A DNA stretch of 64,000 nucleotides, taken from positions 64,001 to 128,000 of the forward strand of contig NW_019775269.1 of NCBI RefSeq assembly GCF_001039355.2. The letters are read 5' to 3'. The DNA is from Lingula anatina. Its lineage: Eukaryota; Brachiopoda; Lingulata; Lingulida; Lingulidae. The position numbers and the translations under genes are program-made. This document shows, piece by piece, positions 46,781 through 59,658 of the stretch. The stretch's first letter is position 1. Each line of letters starts with the position of its first letter. A model generated the notes under the pieces. The model was not told the DNA's origin. It did not search any database and saw only the letters and a program-made list of their open reading frames with translations.

Positions 46781-49700
46781 ATGCTGGTGTTTAGTGTTCT
46801 ATCACTTTTTGCTGCGCTCGTCATGCCCAGTTTGGCGGATTTCACTCACCATGCGGTACTTAAGGATGACGTCTACTTTTTATCCTGGAAATTCGACAAT
46901 GAAACTATCACGTTTGAGACCCAGGTTCGAACCACAGGCTATATAGGACTTGGATTCTCTCCCAATGGGGGTATGACAGGGGCGGATATCGTCATCGGAT
47001 GGGTGAAAGATGGGACGGCGTACTTGAAGGTAAACGTAATAGGGTTTAAGTGTTTAACATCTTTTTTATTTTGGGTTAGGGATTTGTAAACTGAATTCTA
47101 TTAGCAGAATTTTAACGACTAATTTAATATTTCGTAATAGAAAATAGGAAAAGTCATCAAAAGCCATTTCTTTGTCTAGGGCAGAAAAGGTTAAGCGAAT
47201 GACGGTGCACTTTTTCTGCTTTTTGCCACCTCTGTTCTTAATATTATTTTCTTGGAAAACAAATATCAGATTATAATTTCAGTGGATATTTACGTTTATT
47301 GGATTATAATTTCACAGAATAATTACGATTATCGAATATGCTACTAATTTAAAGGTATATACTTTTGAATCTTACACAGTGTTTGATTTTTTTACATGTA
47401 GGTCTACATATTCATGACCATTGTCCCCTTCACTATCTAAAAATACTGCGGTTTAAACCTACGATGTATTTTGAGTAAAAATGTCATGATTTATTCGCAT
47501 TTAACTGTTAAACTTTGTTGCTGCACAACCACAGCTTTCATAACATGACCCGATTTTTAACCTAAGTCCTATTCAGTCAATATTAGAGGACTGAAAGAGA
47601 ATAGTTTGTCAAAGGCGGAGCAGAAACGAACAAGCGATTGAAATAGGTATGTGGGTCACAAGACCCTTGATGTTGAGGGAAGGCTCTCATTACATCTGAA
47701 AGTCAAACTGTTCAGTCAAGTTCAATAGTAGTATGATATCCAGCCCGATTTTTATTATAAGACGACTGCAGGTATCTGTACACCCCTTTCACACTCCCTA
47801 TTTGAACAGAACACGTCTTGAAAATCCATTATGCCCTGTGCGAACCGTTAACTGAAGAGAGTGGTAAACGATCTTTATGTAGCTTTTATCATTTTAACCT
47901 TATCCTTCTCTAATACAAAGTCTTAAACATTTTTATTTATACAACTTTCACAGTATTATAAAACAACGACGCTTTTACAGGGCATTTTATTCCCAAAATT
48001 ATTTATTTTTTATATTTCTTGGCTAAATAAGCCTTTATTTCATTTGAGTATTGAGAGGCCTTACGTGTATAATGCAACAACGAGTCATATTTTTGCTCTG
48101 ATTATTTTTAAAATGCACATTTTAAACACTCTTAAACTCCTAGGCGGCCGCTGACGGGAAGTGGAAAGTAGAAAGACGGCTTGAAAGAGCATCCGAAATT
48201 TCGTGATGAAAGGGCTGTAATGCCCCTATTTCACACAGACCACGAATCCCACGAATGGCCATGAATTGACAAATTTTACGATTCGTGGTTGAATCGTAAT
48301 CAGTTCGTGAAGTTCTTAACAGATTCGTATATATTCGTAGTCAGTTCTTGCACTTCTTGACCAACAGGAATTGGTGGCAAAAACTTTGATGCCCCTATTT
48401 CACACAGACCACGAATCCGACGAATCGCCAGGAATTGAAAATTTCAGGATTCGTGGTTGAATCGTAATCAGTTCGTGAAGTTCTTAACAGATTCGTATAT
48501 AATCGTAGTCAGTTCTTGCAATTCTTGATCAATCGGGAATTCGTGGCAAAAATTTTGAGCTGTTCAAAGTTTTTGCCACGAACTCACGATTCCAAAAAAT
48601 CGTAGTGAATTTCTGGACAATATTCGTGCGATTCCAGCCGAATCCCACGAATATTCGTAACACTATCGCACTTGTATCGTAACTGAATCGTGAGCGTGTC
48701 AAATTAGACCAGAAAATTGGCAAAATCTCACGAATCCTCACGAATCCTGAAATTTGTCAATTCCTGGCGATTCGTGGGATTCGTGGTCTGTGTGAAATAG
48801 GGGCCTGAGTGATGAATGCGTGTGCAGGCAGCAAGGCAAACTCTACAAGAATTAAGTACAATTCCCAAGGCAGTCGCACCTTGCAATTAGCGTGCCTGCT
48901 AAGCTTGAAAGGACATCTCACGTTGCCCCTGCCACTCGCAAGGCAGACTTGCGCATTTCCATTGCAGCCTTTCCTCTAACCATCGAAGAATACTTCCATG
49001 CTCTAACTCTACAAACTCCACGGCCCTTCACTGCACGTACGCTCCTAAAATTCAAGGGCAGGATTGCAGGTTAATGCGACAGCTTTGTCGCTTGCTTGTT
49101 TTTGATTGTAGCATAGTAATATAGCTGGTTTTTAATCCATATTTCAGGATCGCTACGCGACGGCGAAGCAAATGCCCTCTATCGACGCGAGCCAAGATGT
49201 GGAGCTGATCTCTGGCAGCGAGAACAGCACCTTTACGACATTACGCTTTAAGCGTAGACTGGACACATGTGATAGTAAAGATAACAAGATAACAGTGAGT
49301 GATAAGAATAATTCCTGGTAACAAGTGTAACAAATGTTTTTGTGTGTACTTTAAAATTTCCTTTAAACACGTATACATCTGTTACGAAAGTAATATATTT
49401 TACTAGTAGATCTGCCTCATTTTTTCCACAGGAAAACAATAGGCAAGTAGGCAAATTAAAATAATTATAGTAAATTAAACAAATTATATCCCAAATTTTA
49501 ATAAGAGATTATATACACTGCATTGGGCCTTGTGGGAAAGTATGTTAGACGATTTTTTTCTATCTTCATATAATGTACACAAGGTGGCAAAACAACAGAA
49601 ATGTATTATAAAAAGGCCAATTTTCACAGAAAATAATTATTTAAGGCGTTATCAATAATGATAAATGATGTGCTTGGAAAGGTTGTTTGAGATGTCAATA

Positions 49701-52700
49701 TTTTTTGTTCTTTTTTCATGGATAAATAAGCCTCAATGATTTGAAAAATAAGGATGGCGGAACCTCTTTCCTTAAAAATTTCGATTGGCATTTGTTAAAA
49801 AAGGGAAAAAACAGCGTGTTTCAAGTCAGTCGTTATTTCTGATAAATGTACTCAACATAAAATAATTTTCATTATAGCAAAGTACAATGCGCATTATATG
49901 GGCTTACCACGATTCAGACCCATTGACTGAGACAGACCTTCTGTACCATGGAAACGTGAACCGTGGAGCAAAGAGCATGTTCCTTTTGGAGTCCGCTGAT
50001 AATCCAGTTAACACTGTCACTATACCAAACGATGCATATACCTTGGAATTTCTAAATAATAAGGTATAAGGATTTTGGATTTTTTGAATGATAAGGGACT
50101 TCTGTTTCCCCTGTATTAACGTCAAATCCGTCCTCGTCTGATAATTTCCACAGACACAAATGATTTATTTAATAAACGTTGAAATGGATCTTTGCGATAT
50201 CTACGCTAGAAATTTTAACTTAAGGGGGATCGAACCTATTACATATTGCATCAAGAATATTTCAAACTTGAATTCTGGAACTTGGTAGAATTCAAGTTTA
50301 AAAAGGCTTTTAAAAAGGCGTTCCGGTCTTACCCCTAATCCTTTCAATAAGTATATACCAGGACTGACTACATACTTGGTTCTAGTTATAACTGTCTAAG
50401 AACATGCACTGACATATAATCTCACTGCATCTTATACTACCAGGTTCAAGTACCTTCAACTTCTGACACAACATACTGGTGTTCAGGCTTCACGCTGCCC
50501 AGTTTCAGTGGCGTTCATCACATGATTAAGGTACGATTTAATTCTCCATTGAACACTTAAGTATATATTAAACAGACACTATTGTTTTTGTTCAAAGGCA
50601 AAGAGGAATAACATGTCGAAATATGACAAACACCAAAACGCATGGGTAATTAGAATCATTCCATCATCAGTTTGTACCCTTTGAACGACGCGTTTTCTTT
50701 TTTCTCTCCATGGCACTTTATTTCATTAAATAGTATGAAATATTTAAAAGAAAACTTAACCTTTTCATTTTGTTTGATTGGGAACTTTAGTAGAATTGAC
50801 CTTTGACAGTCCGATTATTCGAAAAGAACCAAATCAACAATGGATATATCGGTACGTACATATATGCCTATATCCTCTAGGCAGAGCCGATAGTTCAAGT
50901 TGGGAACGAAGCTATCGTGCATCACTTTATAGTGTATGCCTGCAACCACCAGTTCAACTTCACTGACCACGCCAATTATAGCGAGTCATGCGGTGCGAGG
51001 AGAAATATGCCTCCAGATCTTGAATTATGCCAACAAATGCTGATGGCGTGGGCAATTGGAGGAGAAGTGAGTATGAACAGAGTGTATATTTGGATTATTT
51101 AACTTAAAATTGTTTTACGATTTTTGCAATCACTAATAAATCGTTTTTATATTTATCGATTGTGTCAACTGTATAATTAAATAATTGATCAATCTATGTT
51201 TACAGGCTCAGGTGTATCCAGAAAATGTTGGCTATCCTTTTGGAGGTGAAGGTGACCCCACTTTTATTTTGTTAGAAACCCACTATGACAACCCAGCTCT
51301 GAGAAATGGTGAGTCGATATCATACGTCTACAGACCAAAGCGGATTTTCCATTCGTTCTCAGAGATATATTTTGTATTATTTTATTTATTGGTTTACAAG
51401 TGGTATATACAGGTGAAAATTGGACAATATTTGCTGTTACTTTACTTCAGTTTATATGCTCTTTTTCCACCTTCTTTTCATTAGTCTTAAAAATTGCTGG
51501 GTTAACATACGTATTTTCAAAGAAAGTCGGTACAATTTGTGATATATGTAAATTTTGCTTGAATAAAAATAGTGCAATATTGGAAATTTGAACTGATGTA
51601 GATGGTAAGAGCAACATTTTCTCTTTCAATTACAAACAAAACATGTTTCCCCAAAAAATACGTTTTTATTCGTGGCCTACATGATGAATAGTTTCCTGAA
51701 AATAGCCCCAATGAAACGCTATTTTTTCAACGGTGCAATTGCATATAAAACCAATACAGAATTCCCGAACTAAACCTGTGAGAGTATATGAAATTGCTTC
51801 CATATGGGTGTGTCCACCGAATATATGAAAATATCCCTTTGATAAACACAGTATTATCTTCACAGGGTCAATTAGTCTTTGTCTCACGTGTCGATATTTA
51901 TCTGTAAAAACTCCACAGCTATAGAGTCCACCATGCATCATTTGAAAGTAAAAAATTACAACCTAACAATAAAGTACGTAAAAAATATTCTGGAAGTACC
52001 ACGATATCTTTAGTTGTGTGCATTCTTCTTATATAAATTTGTTTGGTTTTTCTGTTTTGTGAGTCCTTTTCATGACTTTGGATTTCAATAATTTCAGATT
52101 ACGTGGACTCATCTGGTGTGCGTTTTACCTTTATACCACGTCGTCGACAGTATGATGCAGGGATAATGGACGTTGGCGTTATGGTCTCTAGAAACCACGT
52201 CATTCCACCATACTATGACGAATTCTACAGCTGGGGACAGTGCTCCGACTGTTTGGAAAGTGTAAGAGCATACGAATCAAAATATTGTGTTCCAAATAAG
52301 TAGAGACACATCTATTATGCCGGCAATAGAACTACAAGTACAATCGAATGCAAGGAAAACTGAAATGGCGAAGCATGTCATATAGTTACAAATTATTTGT
52401 ACGCAATTTAGATTAGATTTCGAAACCATCTGCATTTTGTAATGGATAAAATTACGCTGCCTGTTGTTTATCATGAGATTAGACAGACTAGCTTGGTGTG
52501 GGACTGGCAAAGTCTACCATTATTACAAACGCTCTCATTGTGAGCCATTTTCAGAACGAATCTGAAAGTGCTATTTTTGTTTTGGAGACATGCCCACACT
52601 TTGACCTTATATCGTCTAAGGTATTGAAACCTCTCACACCTCTTTATGTATATACAGGGTTTAGTAAACGTGCCAGAGGGAATCAATGCATTTGGTGCAG

Positions 52701-53700
52701 TGCTGCACACTCATTTGGCGGGAACTTCAATTTACCTGAGGCACTTCCGGGACGGAGTAGAACTTCCGTATATGGCATACGACGAAAATTACGACTTCAA
52801 CTATCAGGAGTACAGGTATTTCAAAGAACCGAAGAAAATAATGCCGGTAAGAAAACACTTTTTGTTGAAATGTCTATTAAATGAAATTGAAATAGTGAAG
52901 CCCGTGCACTGATAAACTCCCAAACGCTTTTTGTTAATGCATTTTTTTTCAAAATACAGTGTAGGCTCCCTAGGGAAGTACATGTAACTGATGATTTAAA
53001 ATAAACCTATATCCAGAATTTTAGCGCCAAATAGAATTTTTCTAAATAAGCTTAATTCAAATATTTATATAACGATATACCAGTAGGTTTGAGTTCTACT
53101 TGGACTTAGCGGTATTCGCATTAAATCTATTTTTAAATTTCACAACGATTTTTATTCCAGAATGATGATTTGGTCACCCATTGCAAATACAAAAGCAGTG
53201 ATCGAACAAGTGTCACGTGGGTAAGATATACATGTACATATACATCAAGTACCGTCTACTAGTTATATTTGTGCTACATGTGTGGAAATACAATAGAGAT
53301 TGCTGAGCTGAATCCCATATTGATCCTGAACACAAGGGAGTAGTAACTCTGCTTATTTTGAAAATATTAATATTTTAATAGATCATACAAAAATTTAGAT
53401 TCTATTCATTGCAGGGAGGACTCGGTACTAAAGAAGAAATGTGCCTGGCGTTTATTATGTATTACCCACGAGTAAACCTGACAAACTGCATCAGCGCACC
53501 GCTGCAGTCGGAGCTGATAAAAATAGTCCCAGGGGTGACGTCAGCGTAAGTGATATCAGAATATTTTTATTTATCCACTTGAAATTCTAAACAAAAAGTT
53601 GAAAATTGAAACATACACTGGACAAACCGACTTAAGTCTATCTACTATAGCATTGTTCTGGATAGTACTTTCGGCACTCACAGCACAATGCCCCCCCTCC

Positions 53701-53742
<42 letters not shown>

Positions 53743-56700
53743 GGAACAGGGGATGTGTGGCAAGCATGCTTAGCACATTTAAATGTCCCATGGGTGAAAA
53801 CGCCTCATATGCTCTTCTACTTTTTTTGTTCTTTTATGTCTGTCAAATTGAAATAATTATTTTTAAATTTAATCAACCTTTTTTCTTTAAATTGAAATAA
53901 TTATTTTAAAATTTAATTAACCTTTTTTCTTTAGTGTAGATAATTAACTGTGGCAGCTCGATGTCCCCTTAGCTGTGGGGTCTTACGCACGTGCATATAC
54001 TCTGCTTATAGCACTATTATACATGAGAAATCCGGCTCTCTTTCAGGAAATTGATAAAAACTTATTGTCACTATTGTACACCAAAGTATTTTCAACTTTC
54101 AATTTTTCAATAACAACGACACCATTTGTGTTAAAAAGCTATTAATAGGATGTTTTATAACCTCGATTAATCCCATGAGGGTTGTTATCTTCAATAGACT
54201 TGTACGTTTTCTTGGCTATTTTTACGTAATTGTAATTTGCCACTGTGCTGCTGTGGTGCATGTAACAAAATAATAAACCAGTGTGATTTAAATAATATAA
54301 TTCTTATTCTCTTTCATTGTAAAATTCTAGGTCCAATGACTACGGCTACAGTGTAATTATCCAAGCACCATCGCAATACGCAGGGCGCAGATTTCCAGAT
54401 GTCATGGAAAACTTGGTCAACTGGCAAGACGTGCAGACTCGTGATAGATTCCAAGATCTTGAGCTGAATTCCACTCGGGCGCAATATTGTGCTGGAATAA
54501 ATGGATATGGACACGTAAGCGTTTTCAATTTTTCAAAATTCATTTTAAGTTTCTACGGGTCTATAACATACATTTATTAAGTTAACTAATTGGCTATATT
54601 TCACGAGCGATTTTAATTGCAGTGTGACTAAACCAGAATATAATACTTATTATATATTAAAAATATACATATACGCATTTTACATGCGTACTCGCAGACA
54701 TGCATGTCTTTCTCAGTAGGAGATCTTAATTTACATTACGTTCGAGTAAAGTATAAATTCAGTACTTTTTAGAGAAAAGGCCAGTGGCGGATTTAGAGGG
54801 GGGGGGGAGGGGGGCAGGGAGGTCCTGACTCCCCTTTCGATTTCTGAAAAAAATCACACTAATATTCCGCTCTTGGAATTAAAATTTTGACTAGCCGATA
54901 GATATATAGTGGGCCTACTAACCCGTACCAAATGGCACCCTTTGCCCTCTAAAATTCCCACAATTTTCGGGGCCCGCTGAAGGGCCCTGAACCCCACACA
55001 AATGGGGGTGGGGGGGGGAGCTTCAAATCCGCGGACTCCCCTTTCAAATAATCCTGGGTCCGCCCCAGAAAGGCTTTACATTAAAGGTACATATGAACCG
55101 AGCATCGGTGGAGCGTGGATTCCCATTAACACATATAAACCACTTCTACTAGTTTCTTATACGACTCAAATAAATTCAACATACCAAGCGATAAGCTAAA
55201 TAAATCACTCGATCAACCATAAAAGAGCTTTAAACTGCTTTCTTTAAATTTTGGTCGAAAATTTAACCTACTTATCTGACCTACGTATCTGCCCCATTTA
55301 TATACAGCATAGAAAGCAAGCAGTAAAAGCCTTTCAAATATCATTTTTCGATGTCTTCTGGCATTCTCTTAGTTATACTACAGACTTGACATTTAATATG
55401 GAATATTTCAGTTTCGAAGGTATACCTAGGTTAAAATACGTTCTTTTTAAAAAAAAACTCCGATCTCATATAAGATTTGTGAATGTAAAAGTGTGCAGTC
55501 AGGTGTGTCACTACCAATTAACTTACTTTCATGCCTGTTGCGCTGCTACATTATGTAATTTGCAGTGATATAATTGGGTAGTGTTCCTTTGGGCCTTGGA
55601 CCTAAATAGAGAAGGCCTTCTCTATTTAGGTCCAAGTTTGGGCTGATCAAAGCTTGGCTTATGCAAAGCTTGGTTCTGTCAAAAAAGTATCCATATTTCG
55701 GCAAGTACTGCATAGAAGAATTTGAAATTTTGCATGCAAGCGGTCAGTTGTGCAGTGCGTAAGATGAGTCAAGTAGTGCATTACAAATTTGTTAATCTAA
55801 GGCAGAATGGCGCCAAAAAGACAGACATAACCAGACAGATCATAGCGCCAAACGTAACGGTCCCCACAGTTTTATAGAGTAATGCCCAGACTGATGTACC
55901 TACACAGAGGTCGTCCCCAATGCATCAAAATTTTACCTACAGGATACAGGACCCACTGTTTTTCAGGATACTCTGCTGCAACTAAACAAAAAACACTTAG
56001 TCCGTTCAGAACGAGGGGTAAATTGCCACTAAAATGCGTTTTTCAAAGCTCTTAGCGAACACCAAACTGGTTTTAGCAGGTAAGAACACCAAATGACCTC
56101 CGAAGTACCCACTATATACAGCAAAACATCGTCGTCTGTTTCTCTAATGATTTGGGGGCCATGAACGATTCTGGGTAGAACACTGAAACAGCGTGGCTTT
56201 CTTTATTGAGGTCAGATTTCACCTGTACCGCCCAATTAGTCAAAACAGAGTTTACAGATATCCAGAAGAGGCCTACGACGAAGCATATGCCGGGTCTCAA
56301 GTGACAAGGGTGATTGACAGCGTCAGTATTTGGAGTAAATTCCACATTGGTGCCAAAACACCAATGGTAGTCATCGACGAAAACCTGAACCAGATCAAAT
56401 AAAGGAATAATCTCGGAACCACTTGACTATCATTTGATAGGGGGCACCTTAGGAACAATTCTAGGTTGCACGATGAGGTTGCAGGTTCACACAGAGCACT
56501 TTTAATAGCAGATAACTTACAGAACCAAGGGAATGAGCAGCTACCCTGGTCATCAAAATCGTCACATTTGAACCACATAGACAATATTTCGGTAGACCAT
56601 TACTCACTAATCAACTGCCTACATGTCCTACAACAAAACTGGACCAGATTGGACAATTTTAGACCGATGCCTGGAATGCTATTCCAGATTGAACTCTAAA

Positions 56701-57375
56701 AACCTACCCCCAAGAAATGCCTTGCCGCTTGAGAGCGCTGGCAACAGCCACGAAGAGGCCAGGCGTGACAACGACCATTACTGTGACCAGCAACTGACAT
56801 GAGGGTCTTTTGTGGAGCGTATTACCCTTTTACAGACGATAATTTGGAAAATATGGAGATCTAAAATATCTCTTTTAATGGTAGTCGTATGACATAGAAT
56901 AGGCAATGTGTTTTTGTTTGCTTCTCTGGCGAATTCCATTAATGAACTGATGTCACAATGACATCAAAGAGATAATATAAAGTTATTAAAACACTATTTT
57001 AATCCTTATTTTCATTTATCAGTCAGCAAAATAGGAAAAAACTGATAAAAAATTATTTCGAAAAAAATATTCCATATTAAATGTCAAGTCTGTATTTGAA
57101 ACTATTTGCTGGCATTTGTCCAGCTTTTGTGGCAAAAAAATTGACTTCATATGCATCTTTAAAGTTCAAGGCTCTCATTTTAGGGAGGTCTAATCCAACG
57201 TCTCCAGATCACAACACCGTACGTGTTACCCCAGGTATCCTGCCCCGCCACCACGACCCCTGCTGCAACCACGCCAGGAGTAACCATTGGATCCATATCG
57301 TCTGCTGATAGAACGATGTCCGTTACCATGGCAACCGTACTGTGCAGCTTGTTTTCACTCCTGCTGAAGATGTGA
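46781..57375 (+). CDS. DBH-like monooxygenase (MOXD1-like) copy E, complete, 12 exons
   Basis: The exons are 46781-47029, 49148-49294, 49878-50063, 50444-50530, 50881-51066, 51206-51308, 52098-52261, 52658-52846, 53161-53220, 53415-53545, 54331-54514 and 57184-57375. All have GT-AG borders and predict 625 aa. The signal peptide (residues 1-19), DOMON and both Cu2-monooxygenase domains are present, with all ligands kept: VHHFIVYAC, ETHYDNP, LHTHLAG and EEMCLAF. The exon-5 loop is SESCGARRN. Exon 8 starts GLVNVPEG. The C-terminus has a short Thr/Pro stretch (TTTPAATTPGVT) and the hydrophobic tail MATVLCSLFSLLLKM. Intron 1 holds a fold-back element, and intron 11 holds a MITE and a Tc1-like transposon that stretch it to 2.7 kb. 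It is closest to copy D in exons, introns and both flanks. With B it is one of the two copies that look fully functional. Confidence 0.92.
48222..48804. mobile_element. Fold-back MITE with internally duplicated arm, intron 1 of copy E
   Basis: It starts GCCCCTATTTCACACAGACC and ends with the reverse complement. The inverted similarity runs on through ACGAATCCCACGAAT and far into the element. The left arm is repeated directly: the second copy starts at 48391. The inside is dense in ATTCGT/ACGAAT. The centre of symmetry is near 48553-48570. There is no ORF. Confidence 0.85.
48805..49075. repeat. Relic of the TTAAGCC-bounded element, intron 1 of copy E
   Basis: It shares GCAAGGCAAACTCTACAAGA, CAGTCGCACCTTGCAATTAG and GTACGCTCCTAAAAT modules with 37298-38020 and 40487-41380. 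It is shorter than the D version and is interrupted on its left by the fold-back element. Confidence 0.55.
53703..53741. repeat. (CA)n microsatellite, intron 10 of copy E
   Basis: This is a perfect CA repeat of about 19 units after a C-run. Confidence 0.95.
53847..53934. repeat. Tandem duplication of about 43 bp, intron 10 of copy E
   Basis: Two units of ATTGAAATAATTATTTT followed by an AATTTAAT and CCTTTTTTCTTTA segment lie head to tail with few differences. Confidence 0.75.
54782..55068. mobile_element. GGCGGAT-family MITE with target duplication, intron 11 of copy E
   Basis: It begins CAGTGGCGGATTTAG and ends ATCCTGGGTCCGCCCCAG. AAAGGC flanks it on both sides (54776-54781 and 55069-55074), while copy D has a single AAAGGC in the uninterrupted sequence (44222-44227). 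It carries the GGTCCTGACTCC and TTTTCGGGGCCCGCTGAAGG modules of the other family members. Confidence 0.8.
55381..57092 (+). mobile_element. Tc1-like transposon copy 3, intron 11 of copy E
   Basis: The ends are CAGACTTGACATTTAATATG and its reverse complement, flanked by TA on each side. It is inverted relative to copies 1 and 2. The larger inserted block (about 55087-57155) that holds it is absent from copy D. Confidence 0.85.
55764..56790 (+). pseudogene. Degenerate Tc1-like transposase (copy 3)
   Basis: The start reads MSQVVHYKFVNLRQNGAKKT, a helix-turn-helix. Further on, SVSIWSKFHIGAKTPMVVID corresponds to the Tc1 core. A degenerate HDEVAGSHRALL stands where QDNAxPHTA is expected, and SSHLNHIDN stands where SPDLNPIEH is expected, so the catalytic D and E are not kept. 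Stops and frameshifts break it. Confidence 0.75.
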
Positions 57376-59150
57376 TGGAATGGGATGCAGAAGACATTCA
57401 AACAACGAGAAAATGATTCTTTCAAGATCAGAATTTTCTTGTAGTTGTAGACAGAACTGTTTTTGAGCAAGCACGTGAATTTATGGGTCGACCTATTTCG
57501 GCTTTTTTCCCTAAATTATATATTTTGGTCAAATATAAAACATACTGAAAACCTTTAATCACCACGCCCGGATGTATATACACTGTTAGAACTGCTACAG
57601 TACGTTCAGCTTTATTTTCCAAATGTGAATTTGGTTGACATTCTTTTGCATAAAGAAAATGAATCGTTAATCCAAACGTGACAACATTAAATCCAACGGA
57701 GGAAGAGTGCTTCGTCCCCACTTTTATAATGTCCCTAAGCATTAAAAGGATGGGAGATACCATACTTGCATTTTATATTCCATGCATTATGAATAGTGCA
57801 TTATAGGAACAATACATGTAATCGGATTTTTATTAGGTAGGACATGTCTTCTTCATATATATTTTCATTATATTCTATATGTTAAATTTGTATACTGTGT
57901 CACATAAACTGAGTACACAGGTACATCCGAAAACACCGGCGCTTTAACACAAAACAAATTATTGACACAGGCGCACATACTGAATATTACAAGTATATTT
58001 ATTCACACTCAAAGAAGGGATGGACGGCATAAACTGTATCCTCAGTACGCGCACCTAAAGGTACATGGGGAGGCGATATAGAGTCTGCGATTTCCGTGTC
58101 ATTTGCACAAAAACGACGAGGTGCAAAAGTAGCAGCACTTGTTTGTTTGGACAGTGCTTTTCCAATTTTTCCAGTAGAAGTTCTTTGTCTGCATAATGTT
58201 TCTAAAAACTCATAGAATGTACAATGTCTAAATTCCCTATTCATGCACCACGGTATCTTATTCTAGTACATATCTAGTATTCGGAAACGTCATATAGAAA
58301 GGAGTACTTTATTTATTTATTTATTTTGGGGGTATATTAGCTTGTATTTTATTCACGACTGAGAAAGGTAAATTATCCATGCGTATATATTTATGTATAA
58401 GCTTTAACAAAAAACCTACACATTCATAGACCAGCTAACACACAAATACAAGCCTAGACTCACATTCCGACAAACGCCATCACAAACAAACAGTACTGTT
58501 ATGAATTAGAGTTGGTATTATTTGGATTGTGTTGGAGGTGACACAGTGCATTGTGGTGTCCCTCTGGTGGGAGTTTTGAACCATGTGATGTCAGGCATCC
58601 ATGTTGGTGGAGACGTGTGTGTTGCAGAAAATAAAGAAACAGTAATGCTTTTTTATATGTGTTTTATTACACAAACAAATGCTAAAACCCTCTGTGCGTG
58701 ACAAATATCAATATGAATATAATACGTTTAAAGGCCTATATAGGTGCATAACAATAATTTTGACAACCACCTCATGAAGCTATTAATTGCTCATTTTTGC
58801 AGCGACTCGTACCTCTATTATCTCCATTAGTATTTCAACTAGCTTTTGAATATTTATCAGTTCAGTGATATTATTGCAAACCACTGTATAATTTCACGTA
58901 ATCCCTGCTCCAGCTTTGGTGCACGTACTTGTGCATGTAGTACCAACCATACCTTATGTGAGCTAGAGTACTAAATTCTTAAGTTGTGGGTTAAACATGC
59001 TGATCATTGGTCAAATTTTTAAGTCATTATGAGCTAGCGTATTCTCTATTAGTATTTCCAGCTACTGAACACTTGATTGATAGAAAAAACATTTATTGTG
59101 ATTGACTGACATTTGCGTGTATGGACTGAAAATGCCATATCAGTGCTATT

Positions 59151-59170
59151 TTACACACACACACACACAC
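59151..59170. repeat. (CA)n microsatellite
   Basis: This is a short perfect CA repeat in the spacer. Confidence 0.9.
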
Positions 59171-59621
59171 CTTCAAGCTGCTTTGTCTAATGCGGTATCC
59201 GCCTTAACTATCGCAAACAAATTGGTATTTTTCAGTGTGCTAAAAGTAACAAAACTTGCAAGCATATTGTTCAGCATGTCTTGTTCTTGAACTTCCGTTG
59301 TAGGCCTAGGACCCTACCTTGCGACATGTAACAAAATGTGCTGCTCTTGTGAACGGAGGACATATTTGTGACAACAGTTACTGTGGCAACAGTAACGTCT
59401 GGCATGTAGTTATTGCTGTAAACTAATTTGCCTTTACAAGCATATCTTCCTGAAATGTAATTTCCCGCAGACACACATTCCCCTCCAGTTATGTTTGTCT
59501 TCGAATGTTGCGTGCCGTCATGTCAAAAGCACAGAGTCGGATTAAGTCATTTTACGTTTCTTGTTCATGTAGGCCTACGACTAATATTAAATTTTGTTAA
59601 TATGATGTGATATTTGTTTAA

Positions 59622-59658
59622 ACTGAGAGATCGAGAGAGAGAGAGAGAGAGAGAGGGA
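59622..59658. repeat. (GA)n microsatellite
   Basis: This is a nearly perfect GA repeat. Shorter GA runs occur near 60062-60074. Confidence 0.9.

Noticed and set aside
48222-48804. CRISPR-like or satellite array because of repeated ACGAAT words
   Set aside because: There is no regular repeat-spacer spacing, and the structure is that of a palindromic transposon in a eukaryotic intron.
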